A DNA stretch of 24,399 bases from Acanthaster planci (GCF_001949145.1 NW_019091679.1:141015-165413), one strand, 5' to 3'. Counted from the stretch's first letter, positions 1-9,740 are shown. Notes: a model not told the origin generated them from the sequence alone. Numbers and translations are program-made.

Positions 1-247
1 CATGGCCTCAATGCTAGACTTATGTACCAGTAGTGGGATAATCTGGTCATGTTTTGGTACATGTACATATATACTACCTCATGTACATGCTTTGCCACCT
101 TTAACTTGTGGTGATAGACAATTCAACCCTGATCGTCCTTGAGTTTCTAAACTGAACTTGCTGAATATTATCATCCTTCCTGTGATACAGTGCAATTACA
201 ACTATTTATACAGATACATGTATGACTAAAGTCATCAATAGAGTTAC

Positions 248-361
248 CATCCCTGTAAAACCACAGATTTTCCATGTCTTCCTGTGTACCGTGGATTGTG
301 TCCTGCCTGTTGACGGTCACGTGACAGCCAAGCCTTGTGAAAATTCTATTCCTCCGCCCCC
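248..361 (-). CDS. Possible internal exon of an unidentified minus-strand gene
   Basis: On the minus strand a pyrimidine-rich acceptor (TTGCTTTTTTAG) precedes 114 bases with one open frame, ending at a fair donor (GATG followed by GTAACT). The frame gives about 37 residues that look protein-like, including TRLGCHVTVNRQDTIHG and EDMENLWFYRDG. It enters needing one base from the previous exon and leaves one base over. I do not recognise the family. The plus strand is also open here (47 codons from position 222), so strand is not certain. Length alone is not significant; the splice-like borders and balanced composition are the support. Confidence 0.27.
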
Positions 362-847
362 CTAAAAAAGCAACTACATGTACATGTACATGCCAAGAAG
401 GTGTTACATTTGCTCAATCACAATGACAGAAAATTTATCTACAGCTCACTATGTTAAAGAGTAGACCTCTGGCAACCCTGGGCCTACATGTACATGTACC
501 ACTACACGTCAGTATGTACTGTACATGTACAGTACTGTGTACATGTACATATGGTATACTGCACTGTTCACACAATACACGCACAGGCTACCCTTGGACA
601 AGATGCGACCTGTGTGAGGTCACGTTAGGTTACAAGTACGGTACCCTGCAGCTACAACAGATCCCCAAAACATAATGTAAGCAGTGCACAAGTGCAGTTG
701 GGTAAGGGTGTGAGGTGCATAGAAAATGAGAAATATACGCACTGATACGTGAAAACATGACATTCACCTGTACACACGCATTTTCACATACATGTACATG
801 TACTGGGTACTTACATGTACATGTACATGTACAAGTCCATGCAGTGC

Positions 848-1069
848 CTAATGTGGACATTCGTTTTTGTAGTAGTTAACGAAACTCGATAAAAATACCC
901 AGTACTCTTGCACTGGGAACACTCTGTCAAGCTGGAGATTTTTGTTCATGGTTTCCTGGACTGTTCCTCTTCCTTGCGTTACTGATAAAACCTGACCCAA
1001 CATGACTTCTTCCGGTGAACAGTGTCCCTCAACCTGATGGGCTCCAACACCATCAAGTACATGTATGCT
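848..1069 (-). other. Protein-like open segment, possible 3' coding exon
   Basis: The minus strand is open for 73 codons and then meets TAG at 848-850. The composition is balanced for such AT-rich surroundings and includes EGHCSPEEVMLGQVLSV and NKNLQLDRVFPVQEYW. A possible acceptor (CCCATCAG then GTTGAGG) lies inside, but its pyrimidine tract is weak, and no ATG lies near the upstream end. A frame this long can arise by chance in a window this size. No family is recognised. Confidence 0.2.
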
Positions 1070-1287
1070 TCAGAAAAGTGAAAAAATAACAGGAAAAAAA
1101 AGAAAAATGAGCTATCAGGTTTTGTTCAATATGCAGAATTAAAATGTTAAAAACAAAGAACAAAGAACTTTGTGTAAACTCATTTGATCAATTACTTACA
1201 GGTACATGTACATTTGTACAAAAAACAAATGTTCTGATATATGTTCTGTTGTTCGGATGACCGTATATGGGTCGGCAGGTCTTCAGA

Positions 1288-1366
1288 TTAAAGTGATAAG
1301 TAGTTTCGCTTTTGCTGGCCCTTGCCAACGTGGCCATTTGTCTGTCCCTGGTCATTGCTGTCCCTG
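1288..1366 (-). CDS. Possible terminal exon of the minus-strand gene candidate
   Basis: After an acceptor-like TTACTAG the minus strand has one leading base, then 25 codons including RDSNDQGQTNGHVGKGQQ and ending KRNYLSL before TAA at 1288-1290. The entry phase fits the exit phase of the candidate exon at 3085-3146. The pyrimidine tract is poor and no AATAAA follows closely. A second frame across the same bases is also open and reaches a GTAAGT donor near 1195, so the exon could instead be internal. Function unknown. Confidence 0.22.
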
Positions 1367-2141
1367 CTAGTAATTTTTTTTAGTGTTGTGGCGACATAAA
1401 ATAATAATCATGTGACTGGTTGATTCACTTTGTCCTGCAGGGCCCAGGTACTCTGCAAGTGACATGTTCAGTGTACATGTACATGTACTAGTACACACAC
1501 ATTCGGTATGTACCGTAATACCGGTATGTATGTCATGTACACCTACATTTTCAAACATCCATTTCTCTTGTATAATACTTGTACTAACTGCAGGAAACTG
1601 ATGTGAAATTTCAATATTTTCCCCCAAAGTACATGATTTTTTCTCACCAAACATACCTAGCAATAGTAGCATACTGTACATGTACCTACAATGTACATGT
1701 ACCAGTATGTGTACATGTTCACATGTCAACCTTTACCATGTTTACTAGACCATAGAGCTCCAAACCAGGTTTGTAGCTCTATGACTAGACTGTACCCGTA
1801 CATGTATGTACATGTACAGTGTACATGTACATGTACTTGTACCGGTACATGTACAGTGTAGATGTACATGTACATGTATGCATTTCCTGGACTACATGTA
1901 TACATGCCGGTGCAGAGTTTTGGTTGTGGCCCTTCTACATGTACATGATGTACACATATGCTTCCAATACGCACACTGTTACACACCTGTACTGTACATG
2001 TATGTACCGGTATACAATAATAAATAATTACACATTTATAAAGCACATTTTTCCGAAGGTTACAATGCGCTGGGAAAAAAGCAACTGCAGGAAAGTAAAC
2101 CAGGTGCTAAGACAAAATTAGTAGGAGCAGATGAACAAAAC

Positions 2142-2570
2142 CTAGAGTGGAAACAGATGAGATTTAAGTTTACATTTGACCTGTTGTAGGGAGTTGCAGT
2201 TATGAATACTCAGAGGTAATGAGTTCAAGCATCTGGGTCCAGCAACAGAAAAAGCCCTGTCTCCTACTTTTTTGAATGCATGTGGTATTTTAAGGTTGTG
2301 TTTTGAGCGCAAGTTACTTCAAGTAGGTTTGCTGAGGTCAAGAGAGTTGGTTACGTATTAAGGATGTGTGTCAGTTAGAGCTTTATATACGTTTACGGCT
2401 GTTTTGAAGATGATAAGTTTTTGAACATGTAACCAGTGTAGTTGTTGTAGAAGTGGTGACGAATAGCAGTGTTTGGGTTTTGTGAATATAATCCAGGCAA
2501 TGTTGTTTTGAAGTTTCTGTAAACGACTATATGCAATAGTAAGTATATACATGTATATGAAGAACCTTTA
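2142..2570 (-). pseudogene. LINE relic: C-terminal end of a CR1/L2-like ORF2
   Basis: The minus strand encodes a typical post-reverse-transcriptase tail of a non-LTR retrotransposon. In order it has YSRLQKLQNNIAWIIF, then SSPLLQQLHWL, then KLIIFKTAVNVYKAL, and finally KVGDRAFSVAGPRCLNSLPL before a TAG at 2142-2144. All parts lie in one frame. That frame is broken by two in-frame stops (TAA just after DTHP at about 2355-2357, and a TGA about 50 bases on), so it is dead. Only the last 130 or so codons remain; the reverse-transcriptase core and endonuclease are missing, as in 5'-truncated LINE copies. The family call rests on the blocks LQKLQNxxAxxI, LHWLP-like and GPRxxNSLPL. Confidence 0.8.
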
Positions 2571-2718
2571 AAAAATATACGTTTTTCACATCTGGTTTGA
2601 GTTCAGTCATTTACTGTCATGTTTAATGAGTTCAGTTCAACCTGAATCGCCAAAAAACATGACCTAAGTTGGACTCAGGTTGCACTAAATTGAGGCATTA
2701 CAAGTTAACCTTTTTGGG

Positions 2719-3080
2719 AGTTAAATATGAATAAAATCTGGTACACTGAGTTAAATCTGATTGCACATAAACATAAAAATTAGAATTCCTTGGACTAAAG
2801 ACACTGTCGCTAAACACATGTACATGTACCTCATGATTTGGGACAAGCTTTTGCAAAGCAAACCACCATCTCTGGAATGGTTCCTTTGGGCCCTTCTTAT
2901 CCATTGAGAACAGTGTGTATTGTTGCAAGGTGTCTCTTATGTAACTATATGTAAGCAAAAGCTTTCCCCCAATCATGAGGTACAGCAACAGTGTTTTTAG
3001 TATAGAGAAATAAAATTGTTATGTTCACATGAATTTAAAGAACTCAGTGTACATTGTACCAGATTTTATTCAAATTGCAC
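2719..3080. repeat. Inverted repeat pair, possible foldback element
   Basis: GAATAAAATCTGGTACA at 2729-2745 recurs exactly as its reverse complement at 3055-3071. The match continues loosely on the inner side (CTGAG at 2746-2750, CTCAG at 3043-3047, then TTTAAAT-like sequence), giving arms of roughly 35-40 bases with about 290 bases between them. No transposase is present. It may be a non-autonomous foldback element or an inverted pair of older repeats. The enclosed minus-strand frame (2698-2988) is unrecognised. Confidence 0.5.
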
Positions 3081-3084
3081 TCAC

Positions 3085-3146
3085 AAAAGGCTTGTCGGGT
3101 CCCCTTCAATCAGCACAGCAGACTTTGCTTTCATGGATTTGTTTGC
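3085..3146 (-). CDS. Candidate internal exon, minus strand, unidentified
   Basis: A good acceptor on the minus strand (TTCTCATTTGATCAG) leads into 62 bases with exactly one open frame, ending at a strong donor (TTTT then GTGAGTGC). The 20 full codons read ANKSMKAKSAVL then IEGDPTSL, a soluble, protein-like composition. The exon starts in phase 0 and leaves two bases over. That fits the candidate exons at 5853-5921 (exits phase 0) and 1288-1366 (needs two bases). The family is not recognised. Confidence 0.35.
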
Positions 3147-3449
3147 CTGATCAAATGAGAACCACAAACTCCTCAGGCCAGGGCTGTGCCAGGTACCCAG
3201 GTACGCGTACCTCACTGTGGATGTCAATACCCAATTCCCTTTTTGATTTTTGTTTTTGTTGTTGAGTTGGGTTCCCAGAAAATATTTCTAAAAAAAGAAA
3301 AATTACTTTACTGCTGGTGAGTTATTGGATTGTTGTTGGTTCCATTAAGGCACACTTGCAGAAACTGCCAAAGAATTTCAAACACTGGTTCTTCTCCGAC
3401 ATATAGCTACATGTACTATAGAAGGCACCCTGTTGGTGGTGTACAGGCC

Positions 3450-4220
3450 ATGATCGCATGCAATGAATTAAGGTCAAATTTAACACAACAAAATATTGCA
3501 GAGCAGGTTATATTTTAAAGACAAGTTACAAGTTACATGTACATTGTACAGTACATGTACCGGTATTTTGCCAACAGCATGACATGTTTTTTTTCAAATA
3601 CTGTAAGCATCATCCAGCATGCCAATTGCCAACTGGTATTTGTAACAATGCAAAATGAAAAATTCTATATATGTACTTATACACATACATACATCAGGTG
3701 AAAAAATTCATTTCCATAATATTACAGTACAAAGTGAAAAAACCTGTTCCATAACAAAAACTGACCTAGTAACAGCTTCCATATACAGAGAATGTGTGAT
3801 ATGGAACCAGTAGTTTCAGTGAGGAAGTGTAAAACATCACTGTTTGCCATCAACCAGTGATGTCACATGCAACATCCATCAACAGCTTTGACAGGATTTC
3901 TGCAGTTTGCACTGTCACTAATTTTAGGTGTTACTTCAAATAAAACACCAATTTTTGGTGAAATTATGGCGTCCTCACATGTATGAACTGTACTGAAGAC
4001 TTTGGGGTCAATTTAATGTGGACAATTGATTGAGCTTAAATTCGCTCTGCGAAAAAGGGTATCAAGGGACACTGTGCTATTTCACACTAAGGGCTTTTCT
4101 ATGTGGACAGGGTGATTTTTGGATTTTTCGCAAGTTGTGAAAAAGGCATTACTTCTGTTGTGTTTTTTCTTCTGACTTCTTTTCCCCCAAATCCTCTTTG
4201 TTTTGTACATGTTTCTTTCT
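3450..4220. other. No gene seen
   Basis: AT-rich sequence with scattered TACATG copies (about 3533-3562) and a pair of similar short stretches, GTGAAAAAATTCATTTCCATAA and GTGAAAAAACCTGTTCCATAA-like, near 3700-3755. No frame with coding character or paired splice sites was found. Confidence 0.5.
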
Positions 4221-4527
4221 CCATCGACTTTAATCCCTCAGCAACTTTGGATCTTCATCAAATGTACACTGAAGGAACCTTGTGTATGGATGGTCCTTGA
4301 ACAAGGACGTCATGATCACGTAAATCAAGTGATTTATTGATGATTTTTTAATATTTATTTCAGCCCATTGACTTTGTACACGTTTTCGAGGCACCATATG
4401 GGTAACTTAACTATCTTTGATCCTCATCAAACTTACACCAAGCACAGACCTTAAGGCAAAGATAATACTAAGATAATAACGTCTTGATGATGTCACTGTG
4501 ATTTATTATTAAATTTTGAATATTTAT
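4221..4527. repeat. Two diverged tandem copies of a ~140-160 base unit
   Basis: 4221-4360 and 4363-4527 share an ordered set of blocks. These are CCAT(C/T)GACTTT at the head, then TTTG(G)ATC(C/T)TCATCAAA(C/T)(G/T)TACAC, then ACGTC(A/T)TGATGATG-like sequence, GTGATTTATT and a tail of AATATTTA. Gaps separate the blocks. The pattern suggests an old tandem duplication or head-to-tail insertion. Related fragments (caaatcatctactgatgatgtcac) appear near 4740-4762. No coding role is visible. Confidence 0.45.
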
Positions 4528-4529
4528 AT

Positions 4530-5850
4530 ATTATGTTAATGTTGTAAAAATCCATGTAAAATCAACCGTGGCCTCCCACAAAATTCTGTTTGTCTCAAGT
4601 GCCAGAGTAAAATTGGGTCTTCAATTCATCTTGTGTGGGTGAAATCACGTGACCCTTCCTAAGTGGGCTTATTGTTTAAAAGTGGTAATAGGTATAAGTT
4701 GTTTTCAACAGTGTTAGTCTGTTGGGGTACAGTATTGTTCAAATCATCTACTGATGATGTCACGTACATGGACTTGTTGAGCACCCTCTAACAACAGGTT
4801 AAAAATTCTAAAAAATGAATTTTGAATAGATATCTGTGGCAAAGTTTGTCCAAATCGCCTAAAAATTGATGTAGACAATGATCTTTACCCAGTTAACACA
4901 TACGTGAAATTTGGGGCCAATGACTTCATCTGATTGGAAGTTACGATAGAAAGTTCTTTTATTCTTCAGAATTCGGTAAAAAATCAACCGTAATAGATTT
5001 AAGCATGAATTGTTCATTGGATGATAGCTAAAACATTGCAGTCAGCTGCATGAAGTGCATAAAGGGTGTACTTCTTCACACAGATAAAGCGCCGACAACG
5101 AAAACCCCCTCATGTACTGTGGATTGCCTACTGTTTGCATGGTCGCTCCATATCTGCCTGTAACGTGTGGTTGGCAGCGTACTGTGTGTAAGGTGCAGTA
5201 TATACTCAGGACCTGGCAAAATACCGAGCACATGGTACTGAGAGCAGATCACATTGTATGGAATGCCAATAGGGACATATGTTTAAAATCTCTAATCTGT
5301 GCTCTTGCCGCGATAACAATGTTTTGTATTGTATTTTGTATTGTACATTGGCAATTCCACCGTCATGGACATTACATTTGGATGCAGTTTTCAAACTTTG
5401 CTCGTCAATTTGACTGACTAAGAAGTGAAAACCACTTGATTGTTTGCTTCAGGTAACATATAATGTTTTTATCAAGCAGTATGCACATTAATAAAATCTT
5501 AATTAGTTATTGAGCTATTAGCATTACTAACAAATGGTTTTAATATTAATAAGCGTTACGGACATTACGCTAAAAGGACATGGGTATTGTAACCAACACA
5601 ATCATTACAGAAACTCTGTGAAGTTATAATCTGTTTTTGTTTCAAATGGCTTTAATACTGTGAGGTAGGAAACAGTCAACAAGCAAAACAGTAACACTAA
5701 TTAGAATGGCTCTTCACTCTGTCGTTATAAGTCTTAATTGGGCGTCATGGACATTATATTTGTTTGTCACGCACAAATTTTCCACATATATGTACAGCCC
5801 ACAAATAAATCAAATAAAATGTGCCAAGAAAACAAGTAAGCCATGGACCT
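4530..5850. other. No gene seen; short direct repeat
   Basis: AT-rich DNA without a defensible exon. A 20-base sequence (CGTCATGGACATTACATTTG, 5361-5380) recurs with one mismatch at 5743-5762 in the same orientation. The two flanks are otherwise unalike, so these may be ends of related dispersed repeats. Frames of 60-100 codons here have no recognisable domain. Confidence 0.4.
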
Positions 5851-5852
5851 AC

Positions 5853-5921
5853 ATGTACAGTACCATTGGCAATCAATTGCAACATATTTTGGGAAATGTG
5901 ATCACTCGTTACTAATGTTTG
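5853..5921 (-). CDS. Candidate internal exon, minus strand, unidentified
   Basis: A clear acceptor on the minus strand (TTAATTTTCTCAG) opens 69 bases whose only uninterrupted frame is phase 0, reading QTLVTSDHISQNML then QLIANGTVH. It ends at CAT followed by GTAGGT, an acceptable donor. It enters and leaves in phase 0 and would join in frame to the candidate exon at 3085-3146. The frame stays open past the donor, so the 3' border is uncertain. Function unknown. Confidence 0.28.
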
Positions 5922-6323
5922 CTGAGAAAATTAACTCTGTCAATTTTACTAAATTTAATCATTTTGAGGCAATCAATTTTGACAATTGTACTTGTATATA
6001 ATATGTACCAGTGAAACTTAAAAACCCACAAGTACATGTACCCCATCCTTTTTCAATGCTGTGTTTGAAACTTGGGGATAAACCAGCTCTTAAACTCTTC
6101 ATTACCATACAAGACACATTTACATGTACATGTAGCAAAAAGAGTAAGCATGGTACACGTAGATGTACCGGTACTAGCCTAGGCCAAGACCCTATCATGG
6201 GCTTTTGCCGTTAAATGTTAAGTCCAAATTTATAAATTAGATCATTTCGTACAAATACTAACACATTTTATTCCTACATTCACCATACAAGCATTAACAA
6301 ACTTCACAAAAAAGCAAACTTAC

Positions 6324-6375
6324 CTGAAAGTTGGGGCCTTTGTGACACTGTGTTCAGAATGCCGGTTTGGCTATG
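6324..6375 (-). CDS. Candidate internal exon, minus strand, unidentified
   Basis: On the minus strand CATTTTTAG precedes 52 bases ending at CAG followed by a near-perfect donor, GTAAGTTT. The only frame without a stop reads HSQTGILNTVSQRPQLS (17 codons plus one base). It starts in phase 0, which fits the proposed exit phase of 7173-7267. Its exit phase (one base over) does not fit 5853-5921, so at least one more exon would be needed between them. Confidence 0.3.
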
Positions 6376-7172
6376 CTAAAAATGCCATGTGCTCACAAAA
6401 AGTATGGCTGATTGTGCGTTGCAAAACAGTTTCTATCACTGGCTAATCTAGTTTTTTCATCCAAACGAGGTCCTATTAAATGACACCTTACTTATTCACT
6501 CTCATTGGACAAACAGACTGTCTCAAGAGGGAGTTTTAAGGCCGTGTTTAAATCGATGAGTAAAACAGCCACTACATGTTGTTGCATGTTTTTAAAATAT
6601 CCAAAATTAAAAGAAAACTTATTGAATAGATCTCTTATGTTTTTTCCTGAGAAAAGGTACTTCAAAAGCCCAGGAAATGCTCTGAAATGCAGCTGAGAGC
6701 ATCTAAAGTCCCAAAATTTTCTTTCGCCATGGCTTCGCAAAATGTTGGTAAACAACAATGGAAAACCCCCACAGTTTTGAAAAATCCTGGAGGGAACCCT
6801 GAATGGAATCTACACCTCCAAGTCTATTGACAAGAAAACTCAAGAAAAGTTTCTAAAATAGCTGTTTTCTCGAATAAGTCTTTTTTCCAAGTGGGTGCCT
6901 AGTTTAACTGGCTAGGCCCAGCCAGCATGGATCACCCCGCCTGCCTATAAGCTGTGACCAGTCGCTAGCGTTGCATGCACAGTAGGCTGGGCGCGGGCCG
7001 TGTATTTGCAGGGTAATCAGGTACTTAGGAGTATTTAGTCAGGCCTAGTAGCCGCTGGGCTTGAGGGGGGCCGGGGACACAGAGGCAACTTCGATAACAA
7101 GCTTTCACAGAAGCAGGGTTATTTTTCTCTTTTAAAATTAAAGTCAGACTCTAATTTCAAAAATGGGTTTAC
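6376..7172. other. No firm gene; possible repeat-derived frame
   Basis: The minus strand carries an 88-codon frame (6492-6758) with the stretch ERKFWDFRCSQLHFRAFPG. It resembles degenerate repeat translation rather than a known domain, and I could not assign it. The part at 6900-7080 is more GC-rich, without open frames of note. Confidence 0.35.
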
Positions 7173-7267
7173 TTCATCTTCCATTTTCATGTACATAAGA
7201 ACTTCTTTCTTTATGAATTTCTTTGTTGAACAAATTTGGTTACCGTAATCCATGTGGATAACCCAAT
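7173..7267 (-). CDS. Candidate second coding exon, minus strand, unidentified
   Basis: A strong acceptor (TTTGGTTGATTTGCAG) on the minus strand is followed by two bases that complete the codon left open by the start exon at 7565-7628. The frame then reads WVIHMDYGNQICSTKKF and KKEVLMYMKMEDE. I end it at GAA followed by GTAAAC, a modest donor; without that donor the frame runs on to a TAA about 50 bases later. The content is charged with no obvious domain. Family unknown. Confidence 0.32.
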
Positions 7268-7330
7268 CTGCAAATCAACCAAAGTTAACGAAGCACATGT
7301 ACGGAATTAGAACGAATTGGTTCGGTTCAA

Positions 7331-7453
7331 GCGCCAAGTAGGTCAGGTGCCGAGTTGAACAATGCAGACCAGAGGCAAAATTTGAGGTGCCGAGTTGGCT
7401 AGGTGCCGACTGGGTGCCGAGTTGGTAGGTGCCGAGTTGGCAAGGTGCCAATG
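7331..7453. repeat. Minisatellite-like patch of GGTGCCGAGTTGG
   Basis: Imperfect copies of a 13-16 base unit, AGGTGCCGAGTTGGC, occur at about 7344, 7385, 7400, 7412, 7427 and 7442. The last four or five are adjacent or nearly so; the first is separated by about 35 bases. The variants (CGACTGGG, CAATGTG) show it is an old or unstable array. It lies in the proposed first coding intron of the minus-strand gene candidate. Confidence 0.75.
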
Positions 7454-7508
7454 TGACCGACATTCGATGTAGTTACTGTTTCACTGTGTTCACTTGATTG
7501 GCAGATGG

Positions 7509-7559
7509 GTGAATGCAGTTTGTAAATTGTATGGGTGAACATGGTGAATGCAGTTTGTA
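7509..7559. repeat. Direct duplication of GTGAATGCAGTTTGTA
   Basis: The 16-base sequence GTGAATGCAGTTTGTA occurs twice, 35 bases apart, at about 7509 and 7544. The second copy ends right at the donor of the candidate exon at 7565-7628. It looks like a local tandem duplication of about 35 bases. Confidence 0.6.
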
Positions 7560-7564
7560 CTTAC

Positions 7565-7628
7565 CATTTGTGAGTTCATACCGTCGAACTTGAAGGGCTT
7601 CATCTCCTGACGTGCCAGGGACTTCCAT
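7565..7628 (-). CDS. Candidate first coding exon, minus strand, unidentified gene
   Basis: The minus strand has ATG at 7628, preceded in frame by a stop (TAA a few codons upstream). The 21 codons begin MEVPGTSGDEAL and end RRYELTN, followed by a strong donor, GTAAGTAC. Start context, composition (Gly, Asp, Glu, Ala) and donor together make this the best minus-strand exon in the window. Upstream, near 7899, a second GTAAGG donor could end a non-coding first exon. The continuation at 7173-7267 fits in phase. No domain is recognised, so I assign no function. The chance of a spurious short exon remains real. Confidence 0.42.
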
Positions 7629-7899
7629 GTCGGTTTTTAGTTACACTGTCATAAGTTGTCAGGTTGAGGCCTACATTCATCAGCAGGTGTGCATGTGACA
7701 GTTGATCATGCATCGATCAGTTCCACTTCCACTTATTTCCAGAACTCCCCTACATAACCAAAAATTCCCCCAAAAGACGTACCTTTTTCCCTTCCCATGG
7801 AATAACAAACATCATCTTTGAATGCTATACTGGATAAAAGTAAATATCAAACACAACTTCCCAAGACCCGAAGACTGCAGAAAATAGAGAACGTGATTA

Positions 7900-9000
7900 C
7901 CTTACGTGCTAATCTATCACCGACCTGCATGACCTGTGTGTCAAGGGCAACTTGCTTATTCAGTGTTGTTCCCGATGCTATTCAATAACGTGTAGTCAGG
8001 GACGTGCGCACCAGACTCACTAGGGAAAGAAAATTTGGCCTAGTCTTGTTTTCAAGACGTTTCTGCGACTGAATTGCTGCCGAGAGAGCTAGAGGGCGCT
8101 ATTATAATTGTCCGAAAAATATTTCCTTTGCCTGTGACTAGCTATGATCACCCCCACATTGAACCGCCAGCAACACCCTAGATACTAGAGGTACGATAGG
8201 CCATGTCTGAATTACTTGGAAGTGACTTTAAATCACACGTAACTTTATTGGAATTGGATGCAGCCAGTACCATGAAATCATTTTTAATTTTAGGCCCAGC
8301 ACTTATTCGATCGCTATGCAGCAAATTACAGTTACAATGATGTAGATTAATCCTAAAAGAACCGAGGTAAAATTTGCCGTTCCTCGACATTTTCTTCAAT
8401 AGTTCATGTTTTCCACGCAGCGTCTTCAGAAATGATGACGTCTTGCATTCATTTGACACAAGTATTGTGAAAATCGGATGTACTGGTCTCTTTCATGAAA
8501 AGCGCATTTTTAGTCTGAGACAGTACTTTTCCCACTTAACGCGCATGAGATCATAACTTCAAATAAATGATCGTAACGACTTAACCATCACGTGAGGTTA
8601 AATTAATCCTTCGCAGATGTACTCAAGTGCCTGTGGTGAGTGTCTTCAGTTTAATGCATACCGAATTGTTTTATTTTTTTAAGATCGTACATTGACAACC
8701 AAGTTAGGGAGATCCGCCCCACCCCCACTCGTAAGATGGTTCACTAAGGCTGGCCTTTCTGGTGTCAAAAATGCCATTGGTGCTTCGACAGTCTGTAAAA
8801 TAATTCATAAACATAGAACAGGCTTTTGGACAGACGACTTCCCTTAACAGGCTCGCTTATCCGCCGTGTTGATTTTTCCAGTTGCATTGTACGTACGCTG
8901 TGGTACGGTCCCGCATTTGGCGCACGCGATAGCTTAGGCGTACGAAGAAATGCATATGAGACTGGGAGATCGGGGTGGTACAATCATTATAGATGTGTAT
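7900..9000. other. No gene seen; possible upstream region of the minus-strand candidate
   Basis: Mixed-composition sequence. A minus-strand frame of 93 codons (8178-8459) includes KTLRGKHELLKKMSRNGKFYL, but it has no recognisable domain and no convincing splice context. A short T-rich stretch and a CAG-bounded 19-base open piece (about 8617-8635) on the plus strand are too short to call. Confidence 0.35.
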
Positions 9001-9013
9001 GTCGAGCCAATAA

Positions 9014-9151
9014 AATAGAGAACCGAAGTGTGACGTCACTGTGAACCAGAGAGTGCCGTGCAAACGAATGAAGTACGCGCGCGTGTTGTTTCACGCGCTC
9101 ATGCCTTCGACACACTAATTGCGCGCATGACGTATTCACTTCGGTACTCTA
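9014..9151. repeat. Inverted repeat around a CRE-type palindrome
   Basis: ATAGAGAACCGAAGTG (9014-9029) is matched at 15 of 16 positions by the reverse complement of CACTTCGGTACTCTAT (9136-9151), about 106 bases away. A perfect TGACGTCA (9031-9038) lies just inside the left arm, and a partial one (TGACGTAT) just inside the right arm, so the symmetry extends inward. It may be a small foldback element or a duplicated regulatory segment. The enclosed sequence is CG-rich (GCGCGC tracts). Confidence 0.5.
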
Positions 9152-9740
9152 TTGGATATGATATCCTACTCTATGGTCGAGCCATGAGTGCGGACGTTGG
9201 AGAGGTATCCACAGTTAGCATATGTACATACGCAACCACGTTCTCATTGGTACGATCTTGTAGCACCTTACGCTGTTTCCCGTCATGCCTTACTTGAGCG
9301 ATCTTAATGTGAACGCGCACGCAGCCTATGTAGTCGAGATTGTTGGGAACTCAGCACACGGGGGCCCTTTTCAATACTCGACTTGGGATCCGTTCAGGCT
9401 TCGTTCCCAAAACCAATCCCCGATTGTGGGCCTGAAGCGTTTAAATTGAATTGGATTACTGTAATTTCTGAATCTCTTGCATCTTATTTGATGTTTTGTG
9501 GCACTATTAGACTAACTACAGCGCGCTTACAGCTTCAAAGTCAGCTAGTTAAAAAACAGTTGAACCTGAGACGGAGCCGAATTTGAGTATTGGAAAACGG
9601 CCCAAGTCCCATAAAAGTGAACAAAACGGACTTAGTGTGCATATCCAGATGTTAGTTCGGGTTGCTCAGCAGTGTTCGGTTAATGCCCCGATATCTGAGC
9701 ACGCCAGATAAACGAGACCGTTACACCGCTACTGAGCGGC

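Larger units (their letters stand above)
1..2100. repeat. Dense patches of TACATG self-complementary repeat
   Basis: This stretch is crowded with copies of the 6-base unit TACATG, usually two to four units long, often joined by ACCGGT or AGTG spacers. Clear patches lie at about 375-392, 486-499, 789-803, 811-833, 1475-1490, 1674-1708 and 1798-1880. Single copies continue through the window, including the introns of the sororin gene. The unit is its own reverse complement when tandem, so both strands read alike. Long reading frames here rich in Met, Tyr, His, Val, Cys and Thr are translations of the repeat, not genes. Confidence 0.85.

Noticed and set aside
451-2121. Several 70-120 codon frames on both strands
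   Set aside because: Their residues (Met-Tyr-Met-Tyr, His-Val-His-Val, Cys-Thr-Cys-Thr) are translations of the TACATG repeat in all frames.
3330-3518. Transposase-like frame on the plus strand or a cysteine-rich frame on the minus strand
   Set aside because: Both strands are open at once and neither shows a motif strong enough to choose.
8178-8459. 93-codon minus-strand frame
   Set aside because: No domain, no splice support, and a frame of this length is expected by chance in six frames of 24 kb.
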